In this document: positions 22,060 to 32,978 of the stretch, piece after piece
Layout of the letters: every line of letters starts with the position of its first letter
Position numbering within the stretch: position 1 is the stretch's first letter
Assembly (NCBI RefSeq): GCF_027887165.1
Contig: NC_077234.1
Coordinates: forward strand, 166,876,210 to 166,940,209
DNA: 64,000 bases
DNA from: Monodelphis domestica
Taxonomy: Eukaryota > Chordata > Mammalia > Didelphimorphia > Didelphidae
Reading direction: 5' to 3'
The notes under the pieces: model-generated
What the model was told of the DNA's origin: nothing
The model's input: the letters and a program-made list of their open reading frames with translations, nothing else
Database searches by the model: none
Made by a program: the position numbers and the translations under genes

Positions 22060-23515
22060 AACAATTTCAGAATATAATACACCAATAATACCCATAAAGA
22101 AAGAAAAACATGACTCTGAAGGAAAAGTTCAATAGAGACTGATCCAAGATTTAAGAGCAGTAAAAAACTTTGTAAAAAAGTTCCATGCAGTCATTCCAAG
22201 CCCATCTAAAATAATTTCAGAAATTCCAAGTAAATCTAGATATTATACCATTGTTGATCTAATCTTTGCTTTCACTTGGAATGGGATTCAGCTGACAAAG
22301 GAGATATTACCAGTGGGATTCTGTGATAGCCCAACAGCATTTTTCCAAATCTTGCAACAAGATTAAAAGAACATCCAATTCAAAGAAAGCAGAGTCATGC
22401 ACTATGTGGATGACATTCTTCTTGCATCCCCATATGCTAAAGTTTGTTACCAGGACAGTAAAAATACTCCTCCTAGAGCTATATAAGAAAGGCCACAAAG
22501 TTTCCAAATCAAAGCTACAATGGGTTATGCTTAAAGTTGAATGCTTAGGATTTATCTTTGAAAAGGTGACAGGAAAGATTTCCAAGAAAAGAGTAGAAGA
22601 TAGACAAAAGCTCAGCGTGCCAAAGACTAAGAACCAACTGAGAGCCTTTTTAGGAGTAACAGGTTTCTGTAGACAATGGATCCCAGGCTATAACCAAATA
22701 ACAAAATGCCTTATGGACTTAACCAAAAACACAGTCACAGAAACTTTGAAACTAATAAAAGAGCATCTACAAGCCTTGGCATAGTTCAAAGAAGCAATCA
22801 TAATAGCTCCAGTCTTAGATATTCCAGACTACAACAAAGAATTTCACCTCTGTACATGAAGCAAGAGTCATAGCTTCTGGAGTGTTAGTTCAAACTTTAA
22901 GACCCAATTTTAGGCCAATGCCATATTATTATAGTACACAGCTATATATAATTGAGAAAGTAGTGATTCCCTGTTTGAGAGTAATTGCAACCATAGCAAC
23001 CATGATTCAAAAATTATCTGATTTGGTATTAGGATCAAAATTTTATGTCTACTCTCCACACCAACTAGAATCCATATTGAAGAAATGTCATTTACAAGCT
23101 TGCACACAGCAAAGACTTTCTCAATATGAAATTGTGTTACTAAGCAATGAAAACATCACTTTAAAACATTGCCAACCATTGAATCTGTCAACCTTGATTA
23201 ACAAAATATATACAAGCTTTACAAACAAGAATAGCAGAGTTGCATGAAATGGGCTCGATACAACAAACAATACCCCTGGATTACAATGTGCACAATATCA
23301 AACAGGAGACAAAGTATACTTAAAAAATTTCAATAGAAAATTGGCTACAGACATAAAAATGAACTGGACCACATGAAGTATTGCTTACTACCACAACAGC
23401 TATAAAAATTGCAAGGAAAGACTCATGGTTCCACTGTTCTCACATAAAACCAGAAAAATCCAACATCACTGTAACAGACATAGAAGAAGAAGAGTTACAC
23501 AAAAGATAGTGCTGA
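22060..23515 (+). pseudogene. Element C: decayed gamma-type retroviral pol
   Basis: An old endogenous retroviral polymerase gene, not functional. Frame 2 shows a reverse-transcriptase core with VDLIFAFTW around 22254 and the catalytic-loop motif YVDDILLASP at 22403. After a frameshift near 22450, frame 3 carries the thumb/connection region, including LRAFLGVTGFCRQWIPGY near 22640. A further shift leads to the RT-RNase H connection in frame 1 (22882-23240). The RNase H and integrase catalytic cores appear to be deleted. Near 23310-23510 the integrase C-terminal part returns (GDKVYLKNFNRKLATD, then SWFHCSHIKP), itself split by a stop and a shift. In-frame stops are present. Gag and protease are absent upstream because element B adjoins. 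Confidence 0.85.
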
Positions 23516-24683
23516 AAAATGAAAACAAAAACTGATTAACATCAAAAGGTACACCATACAGAAACATTAGTGACACATAATGTTCAAGACCACAAGATCC
23601 GATCCCAACAGTTAAGCATACCACAGCGACAAGGAGAAGTCAACTTTCCAGTCCAGAGGAAAAGATTTTAAAGCATCCCAAAAGAAAAGCATCAAGAAAA
23701 GCTGCTAGAGAAAAGAGATAAAGAGAAAAAGATGAAATGGACAGCTAAGGCTTTGAACTTTGCAAATTTGTTTATAGAAGAAGATGGAAAACAGGACTTA
23801 TATGTAAGACTGAGTGTGGTGAAATCATAAAACAAAATTAATTTCACATATTAGTGAAATAGCATGCAGCATTACATAACTTGGAAGAAAGAAGAGATCC
23901 ATTTGTCAGCATGAGAAGTGGAAATCTGAAGAAACTTGATAAGTATTCATTCAACAAAACACTATTAGACACAAAACATAACATTACAAATTGACATATA
24001 TTGGGAGATTTTGTGTAAATAAATGAGTGTCTGAAATTGCATTTATGCAAAATGCAAATATGTATATAGTTAGTTCCATAAGGTCTTAGGCAAATAGAAA
24101 GATCAATAGATATTTCTATTTGACTGACATCAGGATGTGGGAACAATGTATATTATTGTTATTATTACATATGTTATTACATATTATTATATGTAAATAA
24201 TCTCCATAAATTATTTATATACTATAATTAGGCTAGTAACAGTGATAGGGTCTGTAAATATGTAACATAGCATGTATGTATGTTGTACATAAGATTAGGT
24301 TATAGATTAGACTGGAGACTTAGAGAATAATTATAATAAGTAGGGATTAGATTAGGAGTAAATTATGTGAAGCATAGCATAAAGAGTTATACTTAGGAAT
24401 AGACTTAAGCTGCATTTGTAGATAGTAAACTTTTAATTGTTTATTGTAAAGGTGATCCTGAAATTGTGTTTAATGGAAATATATGTAGATAAAATATATA
24501 GATAAAATAGTTTGCAAATAATTATAGATATATAAAATAGGAAAAATGTATGTTTAACTTAGCAAGAGTAAGTAGTATTAGAATTAAGATTCAAATTTCT
24601 TTGTAACATTTATTGTACTGAATTTATTGTAAAACCCTAAAACTATCCTTACCCAAAATTTCCTGCATAGAATTCCTTAGAGT
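23516..24683 (+). other. Element C 3' internal remnant
   Basis: This AT-rich sequence lies between the integrase remnant and the LTR. A Lys-rich frame around 23720-23830 might be a fragment of a 3' gene, but no envelope hallmark (signal peptide, furin site, fusion peptide) is visible. No clear polypurine tract precedes the LTR. Confidence 0.4.
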
Positions 24684-25406
24684 TGTGAATTTTAAAACTA
24701 TTCCCCACTAATCAGACCATTCTTTAGAAGATCTGATTTAGCTATTTCCTGATCAACAACAATGGAGATACTTGGAATAACAGAATCAGGTCTTGCAAAC
24801 TTTACATTCTCAACCTTCTTAGTTTAACAAGATTAGGAAGGTCTGCATCAAACTCAAGATTTAATTATCTGAGGAAATGGCCTTCAACAGACATGTGCAA
24901 AAAAAAAGGACAGACCTCTGGGCTATCCTAAGTCAAGCTAAGTCATCATTGGTACAGATGAGATGCAGGAAAGTGATGTAAAACTGCATATATAAGGCAC
25001 ATCACTTCCTCTCTCCTCTTCTTTCCCCAGAGAGACAACTCTGGCTGGCAGCATGGTGGCAGCTATTGTCTGGGTTTGGTGGTGAGTTTTGCCCTGGAGC
25101 TGATTTCAGATTCGGGCATCTTAGCTGAGCCCCTTTGGAGGTCAGGCTGATTCTTTCCTCCTTCATACTCCAAAACCTTATCTCCTAATCCCCTTCTCGG
25201 TACCAGCCAGGTGTGTGTGTGGGGGGGAGGAGGGGGAGAAAACCTATTCCTTTCCTTCTTTCTTCTCCTTAATCTCCTCCACTATCAATTAAAACAACAT
25301 AAAATTTCCAGCTGACTTGGTTTTTTTATTAGGATTTTATAAATTAAATCCTTGGCGACCAAAATAATTATTACATTCAGTCTCAGCCATAATTTTACCC
25401 TTTACA
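24684..25406 (+). repeat. LTR of element C (3' LTR)
   Basis: It is 723 bp, from TGTGAATTTTAAAACTATTC to CCCTTTACA. It has a TATA-like CATATATAAGGC near 24990, and CCTTGGCGACC near the 3' end as in the other family members. A G-rich insertion lies near 25210. Its place downstream of the plus-strand pol makes it the 3' LTR of element C, though an independent solo LTR cannot be ruled out since the flanks share no duplication. Confidence 0.8.
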
Positions 25407-25791
25407 GAGTAGATAAAGTTAGCATAGAATAGTGATAGAGTAATTGAGGGAAATTTATTATTTTGGGGGGAGTAGTTAGAAAGTAGATTTAGTAGCTTGG
25501 TAAGTATAATAAATATGTGGCCTTGGGAAGGTCACAATAAAAAAAGGGGATGATTGTGGAAAGGAAGACTGAGTCAAGCTCTGGACTTTCTGCCACTGAG
25601 TTAGAGCAAACAGCAGTTGGAAGGTTAGAGAGAAATTGATGGACAGCAATTATAGTTGGTGGGGGGAGGGGGACTTTGAGAGTGACACTTGGTCTTGAAG
25701 GCTCTCTTTCCTGGCCCTCAAACTAGAAGGAGCTCTCTCTCCCTATCTTGGGATAGAAGTACCCCTATTCCTGATTTTCCTAACTATGTGC
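25407..25791. other. Unassigned spacer between LTRs
   Basis: Short purine-rich stretches occur. No family was recognised. Confidence 0.4.
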
Positions 25792-26520
25792 TGTGAATTT
25801 TAGATTTACTCTACCCTGCTTAGTCTTTAGAATTCTAGCAATCAGGAATATATACACCCCCCACTTAAGGATTAACTGTAGGGGAGGATGGCCTATGACC
25901 ATCATGTGCTAGCAAGTGACAAATCAGAAACAACTGACTGACCCCCTGAACTATCCTAAGCCAAGCTTTCCACCATTGGTACATGTGAGACACAGGAAGT
26001 GATATAAAGAACTGCCTATATATTTCATGTCATTTCCTGTGAGAGTCTCTATCTTGGTGGCATTGGGAGATTTTGGCAGCGTTTGGTGTGCTTGGGGTTT
26101 TGGTGGATTTGGTGTTGGAGTTTATGGGGAGGAGCTCTATAGCATGGTCTAGGTGAGGCAATTTCCATGAATCGGACTTGGTGAGTGAGAAGACTGACTC
26201 CCCTTTTCCATGACCCTCTGAGGGTACTATTCTCCTCCAAGGCCTTTCATCTTGGAGGAGGCCTCGTGGCCGGAAGCCAAGCTAGATTTAATCTTCTGAG
26301 AAGGCCACTTGGCTGAGGCCTCTGAAATCCCCTTGGCTTAGGCCAGGCCAGAGCAGATCTTCTACTCTTTCCCTCTTCTTCTTCTTAATTTCTTCCTTCT
26401 ATTGTAAATAAACCACCATAAAATCCCATACTGACTTGAGTATTTCATTGGGATTGAATTTAAATCCCTGGCAACTAATATGCTATATTCAGTCTCAACC
26501 CCTAAATTTCACCCCTAACA
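25792..26520 (+). mobile_element. Solo LTR, A/C superfamily, older subfamily
   Basis: It runs from TGTGAATTTTAGATTTAC to CACCCCTAACA, 729 bp. It contains CCTATATATTTCAT (TATA-like), TTGTAAATAAACCACC (polyadenylation signal near 26405) and CCCTGGCAACTAATATGC near the end. Flanks GTGC (25788-25791) and GAGC (26521-26524) agree at three of four bases, compatible with a decayed 4-bp target duplication. Confidence 0.82.
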
Positions 26521-26585
26521 GAGCTCTACCTTGATTCCTGTGATCGTGTCATCAAACAAAAGAATTTAAGGGGAGCATTTTGAAC

Positions 26586-27203
26586 TGTAAAACTGGTCTT
26601 TAGGGGTGTTAGCCCAAAGAGAAAGACCCAACCAGCTCTGAAGATCAGAACTTTTTCTTCCTCTTGTTGTCTACTGCTAAAGACTTTGAACTTAAAAAAA
26701 ACTAGATTAGTATAGGCAGGAATAAAAGAAACCCTCCACGAGCCGGCAAGGCCTGGCCTCAGCTCAAAAGCTGAGAGAGACTCAAACTCAATCTAGGGAA
26801 ATCCCAAATCCCTCTTCCCTGATATCTTCCCAATTCAAACTTGTTATTAAATTCATCTTGAGTTAAATGAGCCCCAGTCAGATAAGAGGACTATCATTTC
26901 AGGGGACATAGAGGGAGCTGAACCTAAGGACAGTCATTCAAACATAAATGGTCCTTATCAGACCCCTGCCAGGTGACCTTGGTCTGGGGGAGGCTTGTCC
27001 CTCAGGAGGGTCTGTGCTTACCTGCTCTGGGGTATCCTCAACATCAATCAATAGAGAATACATCCCCTTAGGCTATCACAGGTGGACCATTTGTCATGGA
27101 TCCCATTTTTCAAAGATAGCCTCTGTGCAGGAGCATACCTGTCTCCTTTTACCTCGTCAGCAGCCATAGTCCTGTCCCTTCAACTCCTCCATTGACTGTT
27201 ACA
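26586..27203. mobile_element. Possible solo LTR, other family
   Basis: The segment runs TGTAAAACTGG ... GACTGTTACA, and its flanks GAAC and AAAC agree at three of four bases. It is less AT-rich than its surroundings and contains AATAAA near 26722. I could not match it to another copy, so the boundaries and even the LTR nature are tentative. The 73-residue frame at 26948-27169 has no recognisable feature. Confidence 0.3.
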
Positions 27204-27869
27204 AAACCTTTCTTATCCCCTGTACCTTTTCAATCCCTACAATCCCTTTAACTATTACAATACATTGGGCATAGTGGTATTCTACAATCTTGTGTCATAA
27301 AACATTACTGGGAGAATGTTGGTTATCATTTATTTTTTAAAAGATGGGCTTTTGTAGCACTATGCTTTGTAATTTCCCCAGAGTGGTATAACTCATTTAC
27401 TTGCTCCTGTTCTATTTTGAAGCTAGCTCATGGTCTATCTGCAATGTCTATACAAGAGAGTTATATAGTCCTGAAATGACTCATTGACCTACTTGTCCAT
27501 GGAGCACTATAGTCCAGGCTATATGTACTATACTCAGTGTTCTCTTACTAATGCTAATAAAGGGTGAGGTGCAGTGAAAAATAAAGAATAATAAGAAAAA
27601 GTAATATATATATATATACATTCTACATATGCCACAAATACCCTACACTTTTCTTGATATTTTCTGACTTCAATTGAGCCATCACTATTCCCTGGGAGAC
27701 AGCTGGGTGCTTTGGAAAGTCAATCTGGGTGCCCAGCATGTGTGAAGATGCTGCTTCAGGATCATTAATGGCAAGTAAGGGGGTTCTGGGTAAAACTAAC
27801 AAATGAAAACAATCTGATGCCAACCATGACAACAGAAAAGCATAACAGTCAGAAGACATTTTATAGGAA
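27204..27869. other. Unassigned spacer
   Basis: A short TA run lies at 27605-27620. A 78-residue minus-strand frame (27623-27859) has no coding support. Confidence 0.4.
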
Positions 27870-27985
27870 TGTAAGCTCCTACAGAGCAGAGATTACTCTG
27901 GGTTTTCTGTTTTCCTGCTAACTACTATTATGCCTAACTTATAAGATGCTTAACAAATACTTATTAATTTATAAGTACTTTTTAT
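27870..27985 (+). mobile_element. L2-like LINE 3' end fragment
   Basis: GTAAGCTCCTACAGAGCAGAG then TAAGATGCTTAACAAATACTT matches the L2 terminal pattern. Confidence 0.6.
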
Positions 27986-28029
27986 GTCTTCTTTTGCTCT
28001 GGGTGTGTACATTTTAAAATTCAAAATTA

Positions 28030-28252
28030 GCTAGGCATAGTGGTGTTATCCCTGCTATTAAGGATGCTGAGTCTATGGATTTCTCGAGTCTGGGAGTTCT
28101 GAGTTGCAGTGGGCTATTGGATATAAGCACTAAGTTTAGCAGCAATATGGTGATCCCCTGGATTGTAGGGGAAGGTGAGATCATATTTGAAATGAGGCAC
28201 ATCAAAGCTTTCCAGCCTGGGTGAAATAGTGGGACCCCATTCTTAAAAAAAA
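28030..28252 (+). pseudogene. 7SL (SRP RNA) retropseudogene
   Basis: The order of 7SL blocks is clear: GCTAGGCATAGTGGTGTTAT (5' end), GTCTGGGAGTTCTGAGTTGC, GCACTAAGTTTAGCAGCAAT, ATATGGTGATCCCC, then TTCCAGCCTGGGTGAAATAG and GGACCCCATTCTT, followed by an A8 tail. The functional RNA is about 300 nt. This copy is shorter because part of the central S domain is missing, and it carries many substitutions. It is a reverse-transcribed, non-functional copy. No convincing flanking duplication was found. Confidence 0.85.
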
Positions 28253-28259
28253 TCAATGC

Positions 28260-29716
28260 TTAACATTTCTGCTTTCTTTAATGTTGCCTTCTATTTTCCT
28301 ATAGAGAAAAAAGTTTAATCAAATGAAAGCTGAGGACTTCCTTCACACTAAATTTTAGGGAAAAAAATCAGACTTGCTTGCCTCCCTATGCCATAATAGA
28401 AAAAGAGAATAAGGCTTGGCATATGTCAAGCTAATGGTAGTAGCTCAGATACTGATTGTCCTCGAGGTAAATTCCTAATCACTGAAAGACCTGGTATTGG
28501 ATTCTCTTTGTTGCTATGACATGGAAACGTTTAATTCTAAGGACACCATATTTGACAGAAGGTATTGATCATTCCAATTGGGCACCAGATTAATAGTCAG
28601 AATAAATCAAGATCTGCATGATGGTGCAGTCTTGATTACATTTTTAACAAGACTTGCTAGGACAGCAAAACTTTAAATGGAAAGAATGGCAGCTAGAGAC
28701 TGTCAAGTAAATCATTCATTCCTTAAAAAAAAAGGAGGTAGCAAAAATCAGTTTTCTACCAGCTTCTGGCTTTAAAGATTTTGCATATAAATCAGAGCTC
28801 CCTCCCCAATTCCCTCAGTTTTTCTTTCTTATATGTTATTTCCCTCCTCTCTCCATCCTTAACTGCCACATGTCAGAGGACAGATTCAAAAACCAAATGA
28901 AAGCTGGTATTCCAAAGACTAATTGTTTCTTAATATTTCTCTAGTTTTATACTCCCATCCAAGATCCCCAGCTATTACAGAAGTTAATTAGCTAGTTCAC
29001 TGGTTCATGAAAGCTTTAAAATTTCTTGCAGGGGCAATAAAATTAAGATACCGCCATGATTTAGAAAGGCAGCATGAATTAGCAATACGGTTTTTAGCTA
29101 CAATGAGGGTCCTTAGAGTCAGAAGCTGGGGACAATTGATGAAGAGCCTTAGAAGACCCAATGATGTTTGAAGGGATCTGTTTGAGCGTCTTTACCAAGT
29201 GTGACACTTCTGTTGGTTGAAAAGGAAATGTTATTTATTTTTAGATAGGACTAAACATGATTCATTACCAGGGAAGTTTTCATTGTCTCATTACCAAAGT
29301 GCCTTAATTAAAAAATGTGTGTAGGTTTATTTTGACTGCCTGTGACAAAGATTTCTTAACTTGAACACCTTTTTCTTTTATTGGCTTTTTTTTTGTATTT
29401 TATGTTCTTTCTGATGATGTATCTTTTTTTTATCTTGTTAGGCCAATGCTTTTTTCACCCATACTGATACATTAATACATCAGTTATCAGTTAGCTAACT
29501 GTGGTTCTGTCCAGTCTAATCCAAACTAATATAATCTAGTCCAAACCATTCTAATGAACATTAAATTACCTATTTTGTCCCTGACACGAGCTAATTAACA
29601 AGAATCTAAAGAGAAAAATAAAAGTCTGTTCCCAGAAGATAGTTATAGTCTAAACAGAAGTTTTGTATTACTGGGGTCCCCCAACTAGGTATGAGAGCAA
29701 AGAAATTAAAAAGGAA
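28260..29716. other. Largely repeat-free sequence; candidate conserved noncoding block
   Basis: No transposon was recognised over about 1.4 kb. The part at about 28980-29350 has balanced, non-decayed-looking composition with motifs such as CCTTAATTAAAA and TGATTCATTACC that suit homeodomain-type sites. No coding frame exists. Its conservation is a guess to be tested by alignment. Confidence 0.3.
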
Positions 29717-30150
29717 CATAGCATGTTGTAGTGGATAGATAGCTACACTCTCAGACAATACATGTGAGTTCAAATTTTGCCCCAGATACTTAGAGCTGTG
29801 TCCAGGGGAGTGCCAGTTAATTGTTAGGTTTTCAGTGTGGTCACATAGTCTTTTTAAGTGGGAAAATACTACAAGTTGTGACTTGGTTTATTGTTTTGTT
29901 GATTGCTTAGACTTGAGGAAGTGCTAATAATGAAGATGAAACTTGAAAGTGTGTCATGAGTGCCTTTACCCCCTTCTTTTTCCTTTGGAGAATAGTTCTT
30001 AAAGATTTACCAGCATATTCTTGTGGGTAACCATGGACAAATTACTTAACCTGCCTAAAAATCATTTCCTCATTTATAAACTGGAGATGATAATACAGGT
30101 ACTGTTTACTTTCCAGGATATTTGTGAGGAAAATACTATATGAATGCACC
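29717..30150 (+). mobile_element. Marsupial SINE split by unrelated sequence
   Basis: The head and B-box part (GTAGTGGATAGATAGC, GTGAGTTCAAATTTTG) lie at 29730-29815. The core (GGACAAATTACTTAACCTGC, TCATTTATAAACTGGAG) lies at 30028-30150. About 190 bp of unassigned sequence separates them, either an insertion or two adjacent fragments. Confidence 0.6.
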
Positions 30151-30204
30151 TTATTATTGGGAAGATCTTTGACTGGATATGGAAATAATGCCCAAGGTAC
30201 TAGC

Positions 30205-30310
30205 TGAATCAAGTCAAATCTAGACAACAAATATTTATTAAGGACCTACTATGTGCTAGGCACCATACAAAAAATAATACCAGCTCCCAAAGAGCTGTGT
30301 GGTCCCATTA
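30205..30310 (-). mobile_element. L2/MIR terminal fragment, antisense
   Basis: AACAAATATTTATTAAGGAC, CTATGTGCTAGGCACCATAC and CTCCCAAAGAGCTG follow the antisense L2 terminus. Confidence 0.65.
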
Positions 30311-30769
30311 CCCAACAAAAACAACCTCATCCTTCTCAAAACTCTCATAACAGTGCCATTCTTTTATGTGTTCTTAATATTCTAATTAATATTGTGGTTA
30401 TTTATATACCTGTCTTATTAATCCAGAGAAATATAATTAAATCAGGCTTATTAGGACTTTTTTACAGGACATCAAAATTTACAGACTACTGACAATACTT
30501 GCAGTTCTTCAACAGAGTAAAAACAGTTGTAGTTAGTAGAATTAGCAAGAATCTAGTTTAAAAAGGCAGGTTTGGGAATTTCTTCCCCTAGTGACTTCAG
30601 CTCAGCTTAATTCTTCCCCTGTAAGGCCACATTGCCCCTAGTGGGGTCCTTACCAGAAGTAGTTTCAAGGTGCCTTGGGGCAGACTCTCTCTCCTCTCAC
30701 TCTGGTTGCCTCAACTGATGTCCTAATTCCTTCATCTTGATGCCATTTGTCAGAGTTCTCCAGATGACA

Positions 30770-30885
30770 GTTTTCACTCTTTCCAAAACTTAGGGAAGGA
30801 GGGATATCTTGCCTCTGTATTTCTTAGTATTTAGCACAGTTCAAACAATAGCTTTTTAATAAATGGTGACTAAATTGAAAGATAC
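30770..30885 (+). mobile_element. L2-like 3' terminal fragment
   Basis: TATTTCTTAGTATTTAGCAC and TTTTTAATAAATGGTGACTA suggest the last part of an L2 3' UTR. Confidence 0.5.
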
Positions 30886-31237
30886 AAAGACAGAATTTTG
30901 TTAAAGCCCAGAGTTCTGAGTTTCCTATACATCCTATATGAATATAAACATATATATGTACATATATGTGTGTATATAGACACATACACTGTTAAATCCT
31001 GGAGGGGAATGTAAAGTAATTTTGAACATTTGTTAGTTGGGTCATGCCTAAAGGCAACCTTCTATCTTACAATATTTTCTTAGAGAACATAAGGAAAGAG
31101 GAAGACTTTTTTAGTTGAGTAATGCTACAGAAATGTTAATGATTAGTTCAGAGGGATGCTTTGATCTTAGCCCTCTAAATGATGGGAAACAATGATATTT
31201 AGATTGCAAATAGGTGATATCCTTTTTTGATTGAAGA

Positions 31238-32201
31238 TGTAACAAGGGAATCACTTTAAAAGACTGATATATATTAATTTAAGGTCGCCAAGGAATCAGC
31301 TATGTAATTCCTAAATGAAAAACTCAAGTCAGCCGTCAGCCTTTTTTGGAGTTTAATTACAATAGGAGCAAGAAAAGAATTAGAGATATATATAGAGAGA
31401 GAAAGGGGAGAGAAGGGAATAGGGCTTAAATACCCCTTCTGTTTAGGCTGGGCCAAAAGGCCCAAGCCCTTAGATAGCTGGGGCAAAGAAAGGAGATCAG
31501 TCCCTTTCACTCACGTGTCCAAAATGGAGAAACAGTCTCAGAGGCCCCCACCTTCAGCTTCCTTCAGAGCAAGCTTCCTCAGAGCCCAGGAACCACCGAC
31601 CAAAAAACTCCACCCCCCTCGAGTCTCCAGACCCTCCTATCTTTAAGGAAACCATCCAAGTTGCCTCCCCTCAGTCCTCACATCTACCAATCACTCTTCA
31701 TCAATTTCCCTGTCAATGGAGGCTCTCGCTTAACCCAGGACCGCCCAGAGGTTTCTGGCTTTTGCACATGTCCGTTGAAGGTCATATTTTTCAAATGATT
31801 AAATCTTTACTCTTTTGTTACAGCCCTTTCTAAATCCTGTTAACTTGAGTATGGTAGAGATTGGAATAATTAAATTTTGATCTAGGCTGCAGCCCTTACT
31901 CAATCCTATTAGGACTGAATAGGGTGGAGATTTATTCCAAGTATCTCCATTGTATCAATTCTAAAATCAATCAAGACTCAAAGAAATTCCTGTTCTATGC
32001 TCAAGCATAGGTCAAAGTCCTTTCCATTGTTCAGCAAAGGGTTTCTGTCCTAAAGTAATCTTAAGAAGGGAAGAGAAGGAACCTCCCATGCCAATGGGGT
32101 TCCCATTCCAATAGACTATCAGTAAGAAATTTTCCAAGTATGAAATATCCCAATGGTGAAATTTCCAACATTTATAAGTCTAAGGAATTTTGAGGTTTAC
32201 A
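31238..32201 (-). repeat. Element A 3' LTR
   Basis: Its plus reading is TGTAACAAGG ... GAGGTTTACA. In element orientation a TATA-like TATTTAA (31425-31431) is followed about 70 bp on by the polyadenylation signal ATTAAA (31352-31357) and the superfamily block CCTTGGCGACC (near 31290). The 78-residue frame 31274-31510 recurs in the other LTR and is non-coding. Confidence 0.93.
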
Positions 32202-32210
32202 ATCCCCCCT
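32202..32210 (-). promoter_or_regulatory. Element A polypurine tract
   Basis: The minus strand reads AGGGGGGAT directly before the 3' LTR start TGTAAACCTC. This is where plus-strand DNA priming would occur. Confidence 0.8.
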
Positions 32211-32978
32211 GATGATCATTGGGAGACTAGTCTCCCCATTGATCATTTAACATAATCATTTTGTAGTTCTAAATTCACTTCTAACTAAAGATATACACAA
32301 TATTCAATTTTCTAAGAGAAATTAGAATAGTGAGAGAGGAAATAGAAAAGAAAAGAAAGCAAAACCAATGTTTGCTAGGCGCATTGACAGAAAGCCAAAT
32401 TAGGGGCAGTCCCTTTTGGCATAAATGTTACAATAAATGTTCAATCAAAAGTTCAGTCCAATCAATCACATCCAAAGTTCATTCTTGATCTTCTTGATGA
32501 AGTGTAGGTTTTTGGCATCTTTCTGCAACAGTTCATTCTCTGGATATAAAAGTTTCAAGCTTCTTTCTTGAAGATCTTTTCTTGAACAAAATCAAAATCT
32601 TTGAATTTTTTATAAAAGTAAAATCTTAAACAAAAGTCTTGGATTTTTATAAAAATAAAATCTCAAACAAAAAAAATTCAAAAATTCTTAGATTTTAAAT
32701 TAATATACAATCCCCCCTGAAGTAAGTATTAAAAAAATAATATCAAGTTAAGCTCAGAATGCAATGTTCAGGTATGGGGTTGTATGTGTCAATTATCAAA
32801 AAAATAGAAAAATAATCAAAAACATAAGAAAATTTCAAAATAGACCTTGTATAGGTCCAGTTTAAAGTAATTTCTATCCCACAAGTATGTAGGACAGAAT
32901 GCAGTAATATTTCACTTAGCCATTTGTAGCCAAGACTACAGGAAGTTGCCATAATATAAGAAGAAAAGAATTAGAATT
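32211..32978 (-). other. Element A 3' untranslated internal region
   Basis: About 770 bp lie between the stop codon of the heptad protein and the 3' LTR. They have no frame of note but are recognisably homologous along their length to 17087-17930 of element B. A second copy of the purine tract (AGGGGGGATT on the minus strand, 32709-32718) lies within it. Confidence 0.75.

Noticed and set aside
22323..22784. 153-residue frame taken as one protein
   Set aside because: Only its second part is genuine pol sequence. The first 45 residues or so are the wrong frame beside the real catalytic-loop frame, separated by a frameshift.
26586..27203. Firm call of an LTR
   Set aside because: TG...CA-like ends and a 3-of-4 flank match are weak evidence; kept only as a low-confidence candidate.
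31274..31510. 78-residue minus-strand frame repeated exactly at 34366-34602
   Set aside because: It lies wholly within the LTR, spans its TATA and polyadenylation region and has no domain. The exact repetition merely reflects identical LTRs.
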